Origin: Flavobacterium sp.
GTDB lineage: Bacteria; Bacteroidota; Bacteroidia; Flavobacteriales; Flavobacteriaceae
NCBI RefSeq assembly: GCF_035195345.1
Contig: NZ_CP136574.1
Coordinates: forward strand, 248,001-312,000
Length of the DNA stretch: 64,000 nt
Reading direction: 5' to 3'
Below the pieces are notes generated by a model. That model had not been told where the DNA came from. It was given only the letters and a program-made list of their open reading frames with translations, and ran no database searches. A program made the position numbers and the translations under genes. Of this stretch, positions 26,410 to 35,131 are shown piece after piece. Positions within the stretch are counted from its first letter, which is position 1. The number at the start of each line of letters is the position of its first letter.

Positions 26410-28172
26410 CTACACATCCAAATCAAACGTTTTTCGCAATAATTCTATTGTAGGATTGATTTGTTTTAATCGTTCAAATTTTTCTTGAGGTGTAAAAGCA
26501 TATTTGTTTTCAACCGTTTCATTTACAACAACTTCAATTGTAATGTCGTGATTGTGTAATTTTCCTCTTAAATAGCCTATTAATTCATGGCAACCTGATA
26601 AAAACTCTTCTTTTGTACTTTGATTTGGAAGTTCTAGAGTAATGGTGGTTCCATTTAAGCTAGGATCATTCATTTGCATGTAAGTTGCCATCAATCGCTT
26701 ACCAGCATCTGTCATTTTTTGAGCAAATTTATTCCATTGCAACAACATGTCGATTTCGTTAAATATTTCAGAAGGCAATCCTTCTTTGTGCTTTTGATGC
26801 TGATTTTGTTGTGCTTCAAAGTCTTTTTTAGCTTTAATACTTGCTAAAGACAGTGCAGAAACTTTAGTTCCTGTCGGATTTAAATTTGTTAAAACTGGCT
26901 TAGGAATTTCTGTAACAATTGGAGTAACTAAATCATTTTGTGTTACCGGATTCTCTGTAACTATAGGTTCGTTTACAACAGTTTCAGCAACTACAACAGG
27001 TTTTAATTTTTCAGTAGGAATCTGTGCTTTAACCGATGGAACTTCCGAAATAGAGTAGGAGTTGTTGTTGAAATATTTAGCAGGAATGATAAATTTAGCT
27101 ACTTTTTTTTTTCTCCATCAAAAGTGATAGAGGCTAGTTGCATTAAGCAAAGTTCAACTAAAAGTCGTTGGTTTTGGCTGACTTTAAATTTTAAATCACA
27201 TTCGTTTGCCAATTCAATTCCTTTTATCAAGAAATCATGCATTGCTTTGTGTGATTGGGCTGCATATAAGGCTTGAGCTTGTTCTCCAGCTTCTAACAAA
27301 GGTAACGTAGCTGGATTTTTACACACTAATAAATCTCTAAAATGCGAAGCTAAACCAGCAATAAAATGATGACCGTCAAAACCTTTTGCTAAAATATCAT
27401 TGTATGCAACTAATAAATCAGGTATTTTATTTTCTAAAATTAAATCAGTGATTCTGATGTAATATTCAAAATCCAATACATTTAAATTTTCAGTAACAGC
27501 TTGTCTTGTCAAGTTATTTCCACAATAGGAAACCACTCTGTCAAAAATAGACAAAGCGTCACGCATAGCACCATCTGCTTTTTGTGCAATAATATGTAAT
27601 GCATCATCTTCGTAAGCAACGCCTTGTTCTTTGGCAATTTCGGCTAAATGTTCTTTTGCATCTTTGACTGTAATTCTTTTGAAATCAAAAATTTGACAAC
27701 GTGATAAAATCGTTGGAATAATTTTATGCTTCTCCGTAGTAGCCAAAATAAAAATGGCATGTTTTGGCGGTTCTTCTAATGTTTTCAGGAAAGCATTAAA
27801 AGCAGCTTGTGAAAGCATGTGCACCTCGTCAATAATATAAACCTTATATTTTCCAGTTTGCGGAGGTATTCTAACTTGGTCGATTATACTACGTATATCA
27901 TCAACTCCATTATTAGAAGCGGCATCTAATTCAAAAACATTAAACGAAAAATCTTCGTAAGGGTCATCATAACCTTCTTGATTAATTTTTCGAGCTAAAA
28001 TTCGGGCACAAGTTGTTTTTCCCACACCACGAGGTCCAGTAAACAATAAAGCTTGTGCTAAATGATTGGTTTCAATAGCATTCAACAAAGTATTGGTAAT
28101 AGCCTGTTGTCCAACAACATCTTTAAATGTTTGCGGACGGTATTTTCGGGCTGATACTATAAATTGTTCCAT
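26410..28172 (-). CDS. dnaX: DNA polymerase III tau form of DnaX, by -1 shift in an A10 run
   Basis: Reading the minus strand from the ATG at 28172, the gamma frame stops at a TAG (27101-27099). A -1 shift on the preceding A-AAA-AAG run leads into an open frame (VAKFIIPAKYFNNNS...) that continues unbroken to 26410, giving 587 residues. The added part is a Pro/Val/Thr-rich linker, then a helical domain (EIFNEIDMLLQWNKFAQKM, LEELRK-like ERLKQINPTIELLRKTF) like the C-terminal DnaX region of Bacteroidota. In E. coli and Thermus the long form couples the clamp loader to the polymerase. A sequencing error in the homopolymer is the alternative, but the slippery heptamer placed exactly at a stop argues for a real mechanism. 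Confidence 0.8.
27099..27116 (-). other. Slippery site: ten A residues and a stop codon in dnaX
   Basis: On the minus strand the reading frame runs GGA GAA AAA AAA AAG TAG. Within it A-AAA-AAG is the same heptamer used for dnaX frameshifting in E. coli, and the stop follows immediately. Slipping back one base continues as GTA GCT AAA. I see no strong downstream stem (only TAGC/GCTA with a 16-nt loop), so RNA-polymerase slippage on the A10 run, as described for Thermus dnaX, is at least as likely as ribosomal slippage. Confidence 0.8.
27099..28172 (-). CDS. dnaX: DNA polymerase III gamma form of DnaX (clamp loader ATPase)
   Basis: The 357-aa product of ordinary decoding. AAA+ core: ARKYRPQTFKDVVGQ, Walker A TGPRGVGKTT (about 44-53), Walker B VYIIDEVHM, sensor ILATTEKHKI with SRC arginine finger TILSRCQIFDF, then domain III to about 350. 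The start ATG at 28172 (MEQFIVSARKYRPQ) is chosen over an upstream frame because a full promoter lies just ahead of it (28189-28219). One departure: the zinc-binding cysteines that follow Walker A in E. coli DnaX appear absent (ARKINQEGYDDPYEDFSFN). Confidence 0.95.
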   Translation of the reverse strand: MEQFIVSARKYRPQTFKDVVGQQAITNTLLNAIETNHLAQALLFTGPRGVGKTTCARILARKINQEGYDDPYEDFSFNVFELDAASNNGVDDIRSIIDQVRIPPQTGKYKVYIIDEVHMLSQAAFNAFLKTLEEPPKHAIFILATTEKHKIIPTILSRCQIFDFKRITVKDAKEHLAEIAKEQGVAYEDDALHIIAQKADGAMRDALSIFDRVVSYCGNNLTRQAVTENLNVLDFEYYIRITDLILENKIPDLLVAYNDILAKGFDGHHFIAGLASHFRDLLVCKNPATLPLLEAGEQAQALYAAQSHKAMHDFLIKGIELANECDLKFKVSQNQRLLVELCLMQLASITFDGEKKK

Positions 28173-28188
28173 AGAATAAATTGATTCA

Positions 28189-28219
28189 CAAATATATAAT
28201 TTGATAATCCAAAAAGCAA
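28189..28219 (-). promoter_or_regulatory. Promoter of dnaX (TTG-N20-TATATTTG)
   Basis: Minus strand: TTG at 28217-28219, 20 bp, then TATATTTG at 28189-28196, a complete match to the Flavobacterium consensus, 16 bp before the dnaX ATG. Confidence 0.75.
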
Positions 28220-28311
28220 GTTCCAAAATCTAAATTGGGACTAATCTTTATAAAAGTTATTCACAATTTGAAATAATATTAATTAAATTCTAAATTCTAA
28301 TTTCTAAACTC

Positions 28312-28319
28312 TAAATTTG
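28312..28319 (+). promoter_or_regulatory. -7 promoter box of rnpB (TAAATTTG)
   Basis: TAnnTTTG match ending 4 bp before the P1 helix of the RNase P RNA, at the right distance for its 5' end. Confidence 0.65.
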
Positions 28320-28321
28320 CA

Positions 28322-28645
28322 CCGCAGACCGCCTTATCGTCCGTGTGAATGCATGGGAGGAAAGTCCGGACACCAAAGAGTAGCATAGTGGGTAACGCCC
28401 ATCCTTTCGTTTCGACGAATGAGGACAAGTGCAACAGAAAGTATGTACAGATAATGCTGTAGTGAAACCAGGTAAACTCTATGCGGTGAAATGTCAAGTA
28501 TATCAACAGTTTCTAAGTAATTAGAATAAGGGCGACTCGTCCGATGTTGAAGGGTAGGCAGCTTGAGCTATATAGTAATGTATAGTCTAGATAAATGATA
28601 AGGCTCCGTTTATCGGAGACAGAATCCGGCTTATAGGTCTGCTTT
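28322..28645 (+). ncRNA. rnpB: RNase P RNA (bacterial class A)
   Basis: Catalytic RNA of tRNA 5'-end processing. Helix P1 is formed by GCAGACC (28324-28330) and GGTCTGC (28636-28642). The universally conserved GAGGAAAGTCCGGAC element lies near the 5' end (28357-28371), and its P4 partner in ACAGAATCCGGCTTA near the 3' end (28619-28633). The internal GGCGACTCGTCC-type region and length of about 320 nt fit. A T-run after P1 (28643-28648) serves as terminator. It sits between the dnaX promoter and the converging rsmD gene. A 69-aa antisense frame over this region is spurious. Confidence 0.96.
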
Positions 28646-28661
28646 TTTATTTTTGAAGATT

Positions 28662-29240
28662 TTACCCTTCGTCTTCCTCTTCAATATCTTCTTCTTCGTA
28701 GCTTTCAATTTCGTAGAAAGAAAATACAGAACCTCCATAACTCTTCGAAAAAGAGAAATTAGTCATATGATCTAATTTAGTATGTTTTGAATGTTCAACA
28801 ATCAACATACCTTCTTCGTCTAAGATTTCGTTTTCAAAAATAAGTTGAATTATTTTTTCAAAATTTTCCTGACCTAGATCATACGGAGGGTCAGCAAAAA
28901 TAATATCATAACTTGATTTGCTCTTTTCTAAATATTTAAATACATCACTTTTAATGACACTGATATCTAAATCTAATTCTGTTGCCGTTTTTTTGATGAA
29001 ATTTACACATCCCATGTCGCCATCAACACTTGTAATGGGACCCGCACCACGAGAAGCAAATTCGTAACTAATATTTCCCGTTCCAGCAAATAAGTCTAGT
29101 ACTTTTAATTCATGTAAATTAAAATAGTTATTCAGAATATTGAACAGCGATTCTTTACACATATCGGTAGTAGGGCGGACAGGTAAATTTTTAGGAGCGA
29201 CTAGTCTACGTCCTTTGTGTTTTCCGGAGATAATTCTCAT
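28662..29240 (-). CDS. rsmD: 16S rRNA (guanine-N2)-methyltransferase RsmD family
   Basis: A 192-aa SAM-dependent methyltransferase of the G966 family: ISGKHKGRRL at the start, SAM loop DLFAGTGN (49-56), acidic VDGD (72-75) and the catalytic DPPY (117-120). The acidic tail (EEEDIEEEDEG) is a lineage extra. Its ATG overlaps the stop of the DUF3822 gene by 4 bp, so it is translationally coupled and is the last gene of a three-gene minus-strand operon from 30794. Confidence 0.93.
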   Translation of the reverse strand: MRIISGKHKGRRLVAPKNLPVRPTTDMCKESLFNILNNYFNLHELKVLDLFAGTGNISYEFASRGAGPITSVDGDMGCVNFIKKTATELDLDISVIKSDVFKYLEKSKSSYDIIFADPPYDLGQENFEKIIQLIFENEILDEEGMLIVEHSKHTKLDHMTNFSFSKSYGGSVFSFYEIESYEEEDIEEEDEG

Positions 29241-30049
29241 GAATGATATAATATAAAGTGATTTCGTAAATCTTTGGGAGTAATTTCTAAACTAGATGAT
29301 TTAGATGTAATATCTAATAATGCACAATTTCGAATGTATTTAAAGGCAATTTTAAAATAAGCATCTTCATCCGAACAATCTCCTAAAATTTGAACCGAAA
29401 TGGTTTCAGGATTTAATTGTAATTGTTCACATGTAAAAAGTATGTAGTAAATAAAATCTTCTGGAGTATTGTATTGAAAAGAATTAAATAGAAGTAATTG
29501 TTGGTTTTTAACCACAACTATTTCAAAATGTTCCTTTTGAAGATGAATGAAAACTTGTTTTTCTTCATTATTTTTAGAAAAATCAAGTAATTGTTTAACT
29601 AAAATAGAATTGGAATTTTGGTATTCAAAACTTTCAAATTGGTCTAATAGGAAATTGTTAATATTAATAAAAGGCACGTAAATGTTATTCATTTCGTATG
29701 GAAAAATAACATCATAGGTAAAATAATCTGTTTCAAAAACTTTAGTATTGTATTGCAAGTAGCTTGCTAAAAAGTTACTATCAAAAATTGAGGTTGGAAC
29801 AAAAGTATTTAGGTTATTATCGTGAATAATAGATACATCATCATACGATTTAGTAAGAATAGGGTAATCTATAAAAGCTCGCCACAATTGCTCCTCAACT
29901 ACTTTGTTTTTTTCAAAATTAATTGATGCTGTACTAATTATTTTATTTGAAATTAAATCAAAGACACAAAAAGAAAGTCCACTCAAGGAAACCTGAATGG
30001 ACAACTTTTTGTATGTTTTTTGAGTAATGTCGTTATTCGTTATTACCAT
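29237..30049 (-). CDS. DUF3822 family protein
   Basis: A 270-aa cytosolic protein of the Bacteroidota-specific DUF3822 family. The pattern is that of an actin/ASKHA-like duplicated fold: KLSIQVSLSGLSFCVFDL near the N-terminus, FDSNFLASYLQYN, YEMNNIYVPFININNFL and FIHLQKEHFEIVVVKNQQLLLFNSF. It overlaps both neighbours (17 bp with the upstream gene, 4 bp with rsmD), a conserved-looking arrangement with the methyltransferase. Function unknown. Confidence 0.85.
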   Translation of the reverse strand: MVITNNDITQKTYKKLSIQVSLSGLSFCVFDLISNKIISTASINFEKNKVVEEQLWRAFIDYPILTKSYDDVSIIHDNNLNTFVPTSIFDSNFLASYLQYNTKVFETDYFTYDVIFPYEMNNIYVPFININNFLLDQFESFEYQNSNSILVKQLLDFSKNNEEKQVFIHLQKEHFEIVVVKNQQLLLFNSFQYNTPEDFIYYILFTCEQLQLNPETISVQILGDCSDEDAYFKIAFKYIRNCALLDITSKSSSLEITPKDLRNHFILYHS

Positions 30050-30794
30050 ATTTTTTCGGCCAGTTTCCAGTAAGAGTTACTTCTTCTAGTGAACCTAAAA
30101 TAATTTGTGGACCATTGATTTCGTCAATAGACTCAACTTTGTTTTCTTGTTTAACCAATTCTTGATCTAAATCTTTCAATAAAGCATTTTTGTCAATAAT
30201 CGCTTGAAATACTGATATATTCATGTCGCTTCTAGAAACAACTCCAGTTTTCATAACAACAGGCACTTCTACTTGGCCAACTTTGACTATATTTAACCTT
30301 TTGTAACGGTCAGAATTTTTAAATAAAGAATCTTTTACAGATACTGAACCTAATTTAGTAATTACAACTTCATCTTTAAAGAAACCTCCAACACCGTCAG
30401 CTCCAACTTTAATACCAAAAGCAGCATTTTTTGCAGCATCAATTACAGCAGTATCTCTTCTTGAAATAATTTCAAACTGACCGTTTTCTACAAATTTAAT
30501 TAATTCTTCAAACGTATCAGCAAATTTTCCATTAACAGATTTGTATCCTGTTTGAAGTTTTTTAATATCTAACATTGTTTTAACAGCAATTTCATAACGA
30601 GCTTCTTTTTCGTTTTGAAACGCAATTGGCTTCATGATAGATGAGTATATTAAATATACAAGAAAAATTGAGATACCCCACAATACAGCAGTAAATACTT
30701 TCTTATTTCCAGGTGTAACAAATTTATCAATTAGTTTAACCAATGCAAAGATTAAAACAATCAATACGACTAAATAAATAGCAATTTCTAACAT
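30033..30794 (-). CDS. Membrane-anchored protein of unknown function
   Basis: Not recognised beyond being a Bacteroidota-type protein. At 253 aa it has two N-terminal transmembrane helices (IAIYLVVLIVLIFALVKLI at about 4-22 and VLWGISIFLVYLIYSSI at about 38-54), then a soluble part with ARYEIAVKTMLDIKKLQTGYKSVNGKFADTFEELI-type helices, similar in spirit to pilin-like or type II secretion substrate-facing domains. First gene of the operon with DUF3822 and rsmD; a good promoter lies at 30827-30854. Confidence 0.7.
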   Translation of the reverse strand: MLEIAIYLVVLIVLIFALVKLIDKFVTPGNKKVFTAVLWGISIFLVYLIYSSIMKPIAFQNEKEARYEIAVKTMLDIKKLQTGYKSVNGKFADTFEELIKFVENGQFEIISRRDTAVIDAAKNAAFGIKVGADGVGGFFKDEVVITKLGSVSVKDSLFKNSDRYKRLNIVKVGQVEVPVVMKTGVVSRSDMNISVFQAIIDKNALLKDLDQELVKQENKVESIDEINGPQIILGSLEEVTLTGNWPKKYGNNE

Positions 30795-30826
30795 TCGATT
30801 AATTTATTTTTAGTTAAATAGGTACG

Positions 30827-30854
30827 CAAATCTACAATTTTTTTTTCTACACAA
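30827..30854 (-). promoter_or_regulatory. Promoter of the 30794 operon (TTG-N17-TAGATTTG)
   Basis: Minus strand: TTG at 30852-30854, 17 bp, TAGATTTG at 30827-30834; both boxes match the consensus and lie 33 bp before the first ATG. Confidence 0.7.
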
Positions 30855-30916
30855 AAGAATTTCTTGAAAAAATCATCAGTATATTTGAAAAATTAATATT
30901 GGATAAATCCATTTTC

Positions 30917-32341
30917 ATGACTTATAAGCTGTTTTACAATTTATTACAAAATAATTTTCCTCATCAACCTACTGAAAAACAAGCAATTTTTTTTCAGAAA
31001 ATAGCCGATTTTATTTTAAATTCGACTTCTGATGATATTTTTGTACTCAAAGGTTATGCCGGAACAGGTAAAACAACCATAATTTCGACGGTGATTAATA
31101 ATTTAGCCGATGTAAATATGAGAGCTGTTTTATTAGCTCCAACAGGAAGAGCAGCAAAAGTAATTAGTAATTATTCGGGAAAACCAGCGCATACCATTCA
31201 TAAGCGGATTTATTTTCCTAAAAAGAATAAAACAGGTGGTGTTAGTTTTACCTTGCAACAAAATAAATTTAAAAACACTCTTTTTATTGTAGATGAGTCT
31301 TCAATGATTTCAGATTCCAATCAAGATTCTAAATTGTATGAAAACGGTTCCTTATTGGACGATTTGTTTTTTTATGTAGATGCTGGAAAAAATTGCAAGC
31401 TATTACTAATAGGAGATACCGCGCAACTTCCACCTGTAAATATGAGTATAAGTCCTGCTTTGGATATTGATTCACTTTCCCTTCACTACCAAAAAAATGT
31501 GCATCATATTGAATTAGACGAAGTAATGCGTCAGGCTGAACATTCTGGGATTTTGTATAATGCCACTGAATTGCGAGAATTATTACATTCCCATTTTATT
31601 GATACGTTCCAATTTAAATTAAAAGGATTTAAGGATGTGGTTCGTTTACAAGATGGTTATGACATTCAAGATGCTATTCACCAAGCATATGACAATTATA
31701 GTATTGAAGATACTGTGTTTATTTTGCGTTCTAATAAAAGAGCCAATCAATACAACCAACAAATAAGAGCTTCTATTTTATCCAAAGAAAGTGAAATTTC
31801 AACCGGAGATTATATGATGGTTGTGAAAAACAACTATTTTTGGTTAAAAGAAGAATCAGAAGCTGGATTTATTGCGAATGGTGATATCATCGAAATTTTA
31901 GAAATCAGAAAAATTCAAGAATTATACGGATTCAAATTTGCTACGGTGAAAATCAGAATGGTCGATTATCCTAATCAAATTCCGTTTGATACTGTAATTA
32001 TGTTGGATACGATTATGAGCGAATCGCCTTCGTTGACGTATGAAGAATCTAATAAATTGTATCAAGAAGTGTTGTTGGATTATGAAGAAGAACGCCAACA
32101 ATATAAAAAAATGCAAAAAGTAAAAGAAAATCCTTATTTCAATGCACTTCAAGTAAAGTTTTCCTACGCCATAACATGTCACAAATCGCAAGGTGGACAA
32201 TGGAAAACTGTTTTTATAGAACAACCTTATTTACCTGATGGAATTGATGTTGATTATGTTCGTTGGCTCTACACAGCCATTACACGAGCGGAAGAAAAAT
32301 TATATTTAATCGGTTTTAAAGATGAGTTTTTTGAAAATTAA
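30917..32341 (+). CDS. RecD/Pif1-like SF1 helicase (AAA family ATPase)
   Basis: A 474-aa DNA helicase of superfamily 1. Walker A GYAGTGKTT lies near residues 40-48, motif Ia APTGRAAKVI, Walker B VDESSMIS, motif III LLIGDTAQLPP, and the UvrD-like C-terminal segment SYAITCHKSQGGQW with YTAITRAEEKLYL. It lacks RecB/RecC-interaction extensions, so a stand-alone RecD2- or Pif1-like role in repair or recombination is more likely than a RecBCD subunit. A TATATTTG box (30880-30887) lies before the ATG at 30917, which I prefer over the TTG at 30899. Confidence 0.9.
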   Translation: MTYKLFYNLLQNNFPHQPTEKQAIFFQKIADFILNSTSDDIFVLKGYAGTGKTTIISTVINNLADVNMRAVLLAPTGRAAKVISNYSGKPAHTIHKRIYFPKKNKTGGVSFTLQQNKFKNTLFIVDESSMISDSNQDSKLYENGSLLDDLFFYVDAGKNCKLLLIGDTAQLPPVNMSISPALDIDSLSLHYQKNVHHIELDEVMRQAEHSGILYNATELRELLHSHFIDTFQFKLKGFKDVVRLQDGYDIQDAIHQAYDNYSIEDTVFILRSNKRANQYNQQIRASILSKESEISTGDYMMVVKNNYFWLKEESEAGFIANGDIIEILEIRKIQELYGFKFATVKIRMVDYPNQIPFDTVIMLDTIMSESPSLTYEESNKLYQEVLLDYEEERQQYKKMQKVKENPYFNALQVKFSYAITCHKSQGGQWKTVFIEQPYLPDGIDVDYVRWLYTAITRAEEKLYLIGFKDEFFEN

Positions 32342-32368
32342 TACTTTTGTAATCAAAATAAATAAAAC

Positions 32369-33100
32369 ATGAAAATAATAGCTGTAATTCCTGCTCGATA
32401 TGCTTCCACTCGTTTCCCTGCTAAGTTAATGCAAGATTTAGGAGGTAAAACGGTAATTCTTAGAACGTATGAAGCAGCTATTTCAACTAATTTGTTTGAT
32501 GATGTTTTCGTGGTTACGGATTCCGATTTAATTTACAACGAAATTATCTCGAATGGAGGTAAGGCTATTATGTCTATTAAAGAACACGAAAGCGGAAGCG
32601 ACCGAATTGCAGAAGCTGTTGAAAATATGGATGTCGATGTCGTAATTAACGTGCAAGGTGATGAACCTTTCATCAACAAAAAACCTTTAGAAGAGTTAAT
32701 TGAAGTCTTTAAAAAAGATACCGAAAAGAAAGTTGATTTAGGTTCGTTAATGTTTCAAATTATTGATAAAGAAGAAATTAATAATCCGAATAATGTCAAA
32801 GTAATTACCGATCAACAAGGTTTTGCATTATATTTTTCACGTTCGGTAATTCCATTTCCAAGGGAAGAGAATGTAGGTGTTCGTTACATGAAACACATCG
32901 GAATTTACGCTTTTAGAAAAGAAGCATTAATGGATTTTTACCGTTTGCCAATGTTATCATTAGAAGCATCTGAAAAATTAGAACAACTTCGTTATTTGGA
33001 GTATGGAAAACGTATCAAAATGGTAGAAACAACTCACGGTAGCATTGGAATTGACACGCCAGAAGATTTAGAGAAAGCTAGGATTCTATTAAACAATTAG
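32369..33100 (+). CDS. kdsB: 3-deoxy-manno-octulosonate cytidylyltransferase
   Basis: Activates Kdo to CMP-Kdo for lipopolysaccharide inner-core synthesis. At 243 aa it has the family length, with IPARYASTRFPAKLMQ (6-21) as the CTP-binding P-loop-like motif, VTDSD, NVQGDEPFI (metal and nucleotide) and HIGIYAFRKEALMDF. A TACTTTTG box at 32342-32349 may drive it. Its stop overlaps the converging potassium-channel gene by 4 bp. With lptD in the same window it supports a Kdo-containing LPS. Confidence 0.95.
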   Translation: MKIIAVIPARYASTRFPAKLMQDLGGKTVILRTYEAAISTNLFDDVFVVTDSDLIYNEIISNGGKAIMSIKEHESGSDRIAEAVENMDVDVVINVQGDEPFINKKPLEELIEVFKKDTEKKVDLGSLMFQIIDKEEINNPNNVKVITDQQGFALYFSRSVIPFPREENVGVRYMKHIGIYAFRKEALMDFYRLPMLSLEASEKLEQLRYLEYGKRIKMVETTHGSIGIDTPEDLEKARILLNN

Positions 33101-33798
33101 ACATCATCATCAAAATATCCTTTGCTTTTTATTTTTGTTGAAAAGAAATTCAAGAATAAAATCACAAATGATAAAAAGAACATTGCTTGTAAACTAACTA
33201 AAATTTTACCAAAAGTAGTTACAGGATAATAATCACCATAGCCAATTGAATTAGAACTAATTACACTAAAATAAACTGAATCAAACCAATGTTCAAAAGG
33301 TTTGTTCATATTTTCACCAAGCGTATATAACACAGCGAAAGAAACCACTATTTCAATGTAATTAAAGAAAAGAAGTAGCATTGAACGTTTGTAGGAACGA
33401 GGTCTCGAAAATAAATCCGAAGCAAAAATCAAAGTAGGGATATACAATACAGTTTCTAATAAGACAAAAACCAATATCCAAATTATGTAATCATTACTTT
33501 GCCAACCGTTTATTAGTATTAAAAAAGGGAATATAACTTTAGCTAAAACATATAAATCTATTCCTAAATCCTGATATTCATGACCAATTTTCCCTACAAA
33601 ATATTTTATGTAAATACCAGGAAACAATAGCTGAGAGGAAGATAAAAACAAACGAACTAATTTTTCAATTCCGTTATCATCTTGATGATCATTATTCCAA
33701 ATAGATTTAATATTTAGAATTCGTTTTTGAATTGGATTGTATTTTGGAATATAATTATGTCCAACATTACCCACTAATAATTTTTCAAAAAAGTTCAT
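33097..33798 (-). CDS. Two-helix potassium channel family protein
   Basis: A 233-aa membrane protein. The C-terminal part is a classical pore: a pore helix with VYFSVISSN, the selectivity filter SIGYGD (about residues 187-192), then a transmembrane helix ILVSLQAMFFLSFVILFLNF. Upstream are three or four more hydrophobic segments (about 90-170). There is no RCK/TrkA-N domain, so gating is not apparent. The ATG shares one base with the stop of the upstream methyltransferase (TGATG), a sign of coupled translation. Confidence 0.85.
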   Translation of the reverse strand: MNFFEKLLVGNVGHNYIPKYNPIQKRILNIKSIWNNDHQDDNGIEKLVRLFLSSSQLLFPGIYIKYFVGKIGHEYQDLGIDLYVLAKVIFPFLILINGWQSNDYIIWILVFVLLETVLYIPTLIFASDLFSRPRSYKRSMLLLFFNYIEIVVSFAVLYTLGENMNKPFEHWFDSVYFSVISSNSIGYGDYYPVTTFGKILVSLQAMFFLSFVILFLNFFSTKIKSKGYFDDDV

Positions 33799-34460
33799 CA
33801 GGCTAATTTTTTTATTGTAAATAATTCGTTGTGCTCTTCAATTTTTGGATATAAACGGACAGAATAATTACTGTCAAATTTATTTCTGTAATCAAAATTT
33901 CTTTCACTATCATTTTTATTTAAAACCATGGTATTGAATAATATAAATCCATTTACTTTAAGTAAAAAATTAATTCTATTAATAAAAAAATCTTCAAATA
34001 AAAAATTTGGCATGGTTGTGTCTTGAAAGATATCAATGATAATTAAATCATATTTTTCTTTGCTTTTCAAAACAAATTCAAAGGCATCATCAATTACAAT
34101 TGAAACATTATTATATTTTCCCAATCCAAAATATTTTGTGGCTAATTCTACAACAACTGGATCAATTTCTACACCAGTTATTTGTCCCTCAAATTTAATT
34201 TCTTTTTTTAAAGTTTCAATTACACTACCACCAGCAACACCAAGCACTAAAATAGATTGAAAATTCCTAATCCTATCATAACCAATATATTTCAATCCTT
34301 TTTTTAAAACCCGTTGTAAACTTCCATACGAATAATTAGTGTTTTCAGAATCTAAAACCAAATAACCATTATTCCAAGTCACCTCAAGATTTTTACTATA
34401 AACCGATTTTTTTTGATGAATTTTTACAGGAAGTAAAAAACTTAGTAAGCGCTTAATCAT
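33798..34460 (-). CDS. Spermidine synthase-like methyltransferase-fold protein
   Basis: A 220-aa Rossmann protein of the spermidine synthase/O-methyltransferase group: YSYGSLQRVL, nucleotide loop VLGVAGGSVIETL (about 72-84), acidic GVEIDPVVVELA, and DLIIIDIFQDTTMP. The aspartates needed for polyamine binding in true SpeE are not clearly present, and the N-terminal beta-domain is very short. A methyltransferase or an orphan role is as likely as spermidine synthesis. It is coupled to the channel gene downstream. Confidence 0.7.
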   Translation of the reverse strand: MIKRLLSFLLPVKIHQKKSVYSKNLEVTWNNGYLVLDSENTNYSYGSLQRVLKKGLKYIGYDRIRNFQSILVLGVAGGSVIETLKKEIKFEGQITGVEIDPVVVELATKYFGLGKYNNVSIVIDDAFEFVLKSKEKYDLIIIDIFQDTTMPNFLFEDFFINRINFLLKVNGFILFNTMVLNKNDSERNFDYRNKFDSNYSVRLYPKIEEHNELFTIKKLA

Positions 34461-34470
34461 GAAACTTTGT

Positions 34471-34499
34471 TTGTAATCGTAAATATAATTTTATTTTTG
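34471..34499 (+). promoter_or_regulatory. Promoter of the acyltransferase gene (TTG-N18-TATTTTTG)
   Basis: TTG at 34471-34473, 18 bp, TATTTTTG at 34492-34499, ending 16 bp before the ATG at 34516. Both boxes fit the consensus. Confidence 0.72.
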
Positions 34500-34515
34500 C
34501 ATCAAATACAATCTC

Positions 34516-35073
34516 ATGAAACAAATTATATACAAATTTATTTTCTGTACAATTTTTGGTTGGAAAGTAGTTGGAACAATTACTCCCTTAGTAAAAAAAT
34601 GTATAATTATTGCTGTTCCACATACTAGTTGGTATGATTTTTTTTTGGGAATATTTTCTAGAGGAATACTGAATATCGAAATTAATTATGTTGCAAAAAA
34701 AGAATTATTTGTATTTCCTTTTAATTATTTTTTCACATGGACAGGAGGAAGGCCTTTAAATAGACAAAAAAACGAAAATAAAGTAGATACAATTGCAACT
34801 ATCTTTTCTGAAAATGATATTTTTAGACTAGCAATTGCACCCGAAGGAACGCGTAAAAAAGTAACTCAATGGAAAACAGGGTTTTATTACATGGCAATAA
34901 AAGCGAATGTACCTATTGTTCCCGTGGCATTTGATTATGGAAGAAAGCAAGTTGTTTATCATGAACCATTTTATCCTACAGGAAATATAGAGGCGGATAT
35001 TAAAATCCTAGAATCGTACTATGTAGGTGTAATTGGAAAAGTTCCACATTTAAGTTACGTGCCTGAAAAATAA
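34516..35073 (+). CDS. 1-acyl-sn-glycerol-3-phosphate acyltransferase-like protein
   Basis: A 185-aa PlsC-family acyltransferase. Motif I is HTSWYD (His36, Asp41; the HX4D catalytic pair), motif II lies around FTWTGGRPLNRQ and motif III is APEGTRKK near residue 114; VPIVPVAFDYG is motif IV. It is shorter than classical PlsC and belongs to the small Bacteroidota group, so the acyl acceptor may differ from lysophosphatidate. A single-gene unit with its own promoter and terminator. Confidence 0.87.
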   Translation: MKQIIYKFIFCTIFGWKVVGTITPLVKKCIIIAVPHTSWYDFFLGIFSRGILNIEINYVAKKELFVFPFNYFFTWTGGRPLNRQKNENKVDTIATIFSENDIFRLAIAPEGTRKKVTQWKTGFYYMAIKANVPIVPVAFDYGRKQVVYHEPFYPTGNIEADIKILESYYVGVIGKVPHLSYVPEK

Positions 35074-35102
35074 CTGATTAGTAATACTTCGTCATATCTT
35101 TT

Positions 35103-35131
35103 AAAGTTCTAGTTTTTCTAGAACTTTTTTT
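35103..35131 (+). terminator. Intrinsic terminator after the acyltransferase gene
   Basis: A perfect 10-bp stem AAAGTTCTAG / CTAGAACTTT with a 5-T loop and a T-tail on the plus strand, next to the converging end of the XRE gene. Confidence 0.9.

Noticed and set aside
26410..26778. Separate small gene of 122 aa
   Set aside because: It is the C-terminal part of the DnaX tau frame, which is open continuously from the slippery run; no independent start signal is needed.
28297..28506. 69-aa minus-strand frame
   Set aside because: Antisense to the RNase P RNA, whose conserved elements explain the sequence.
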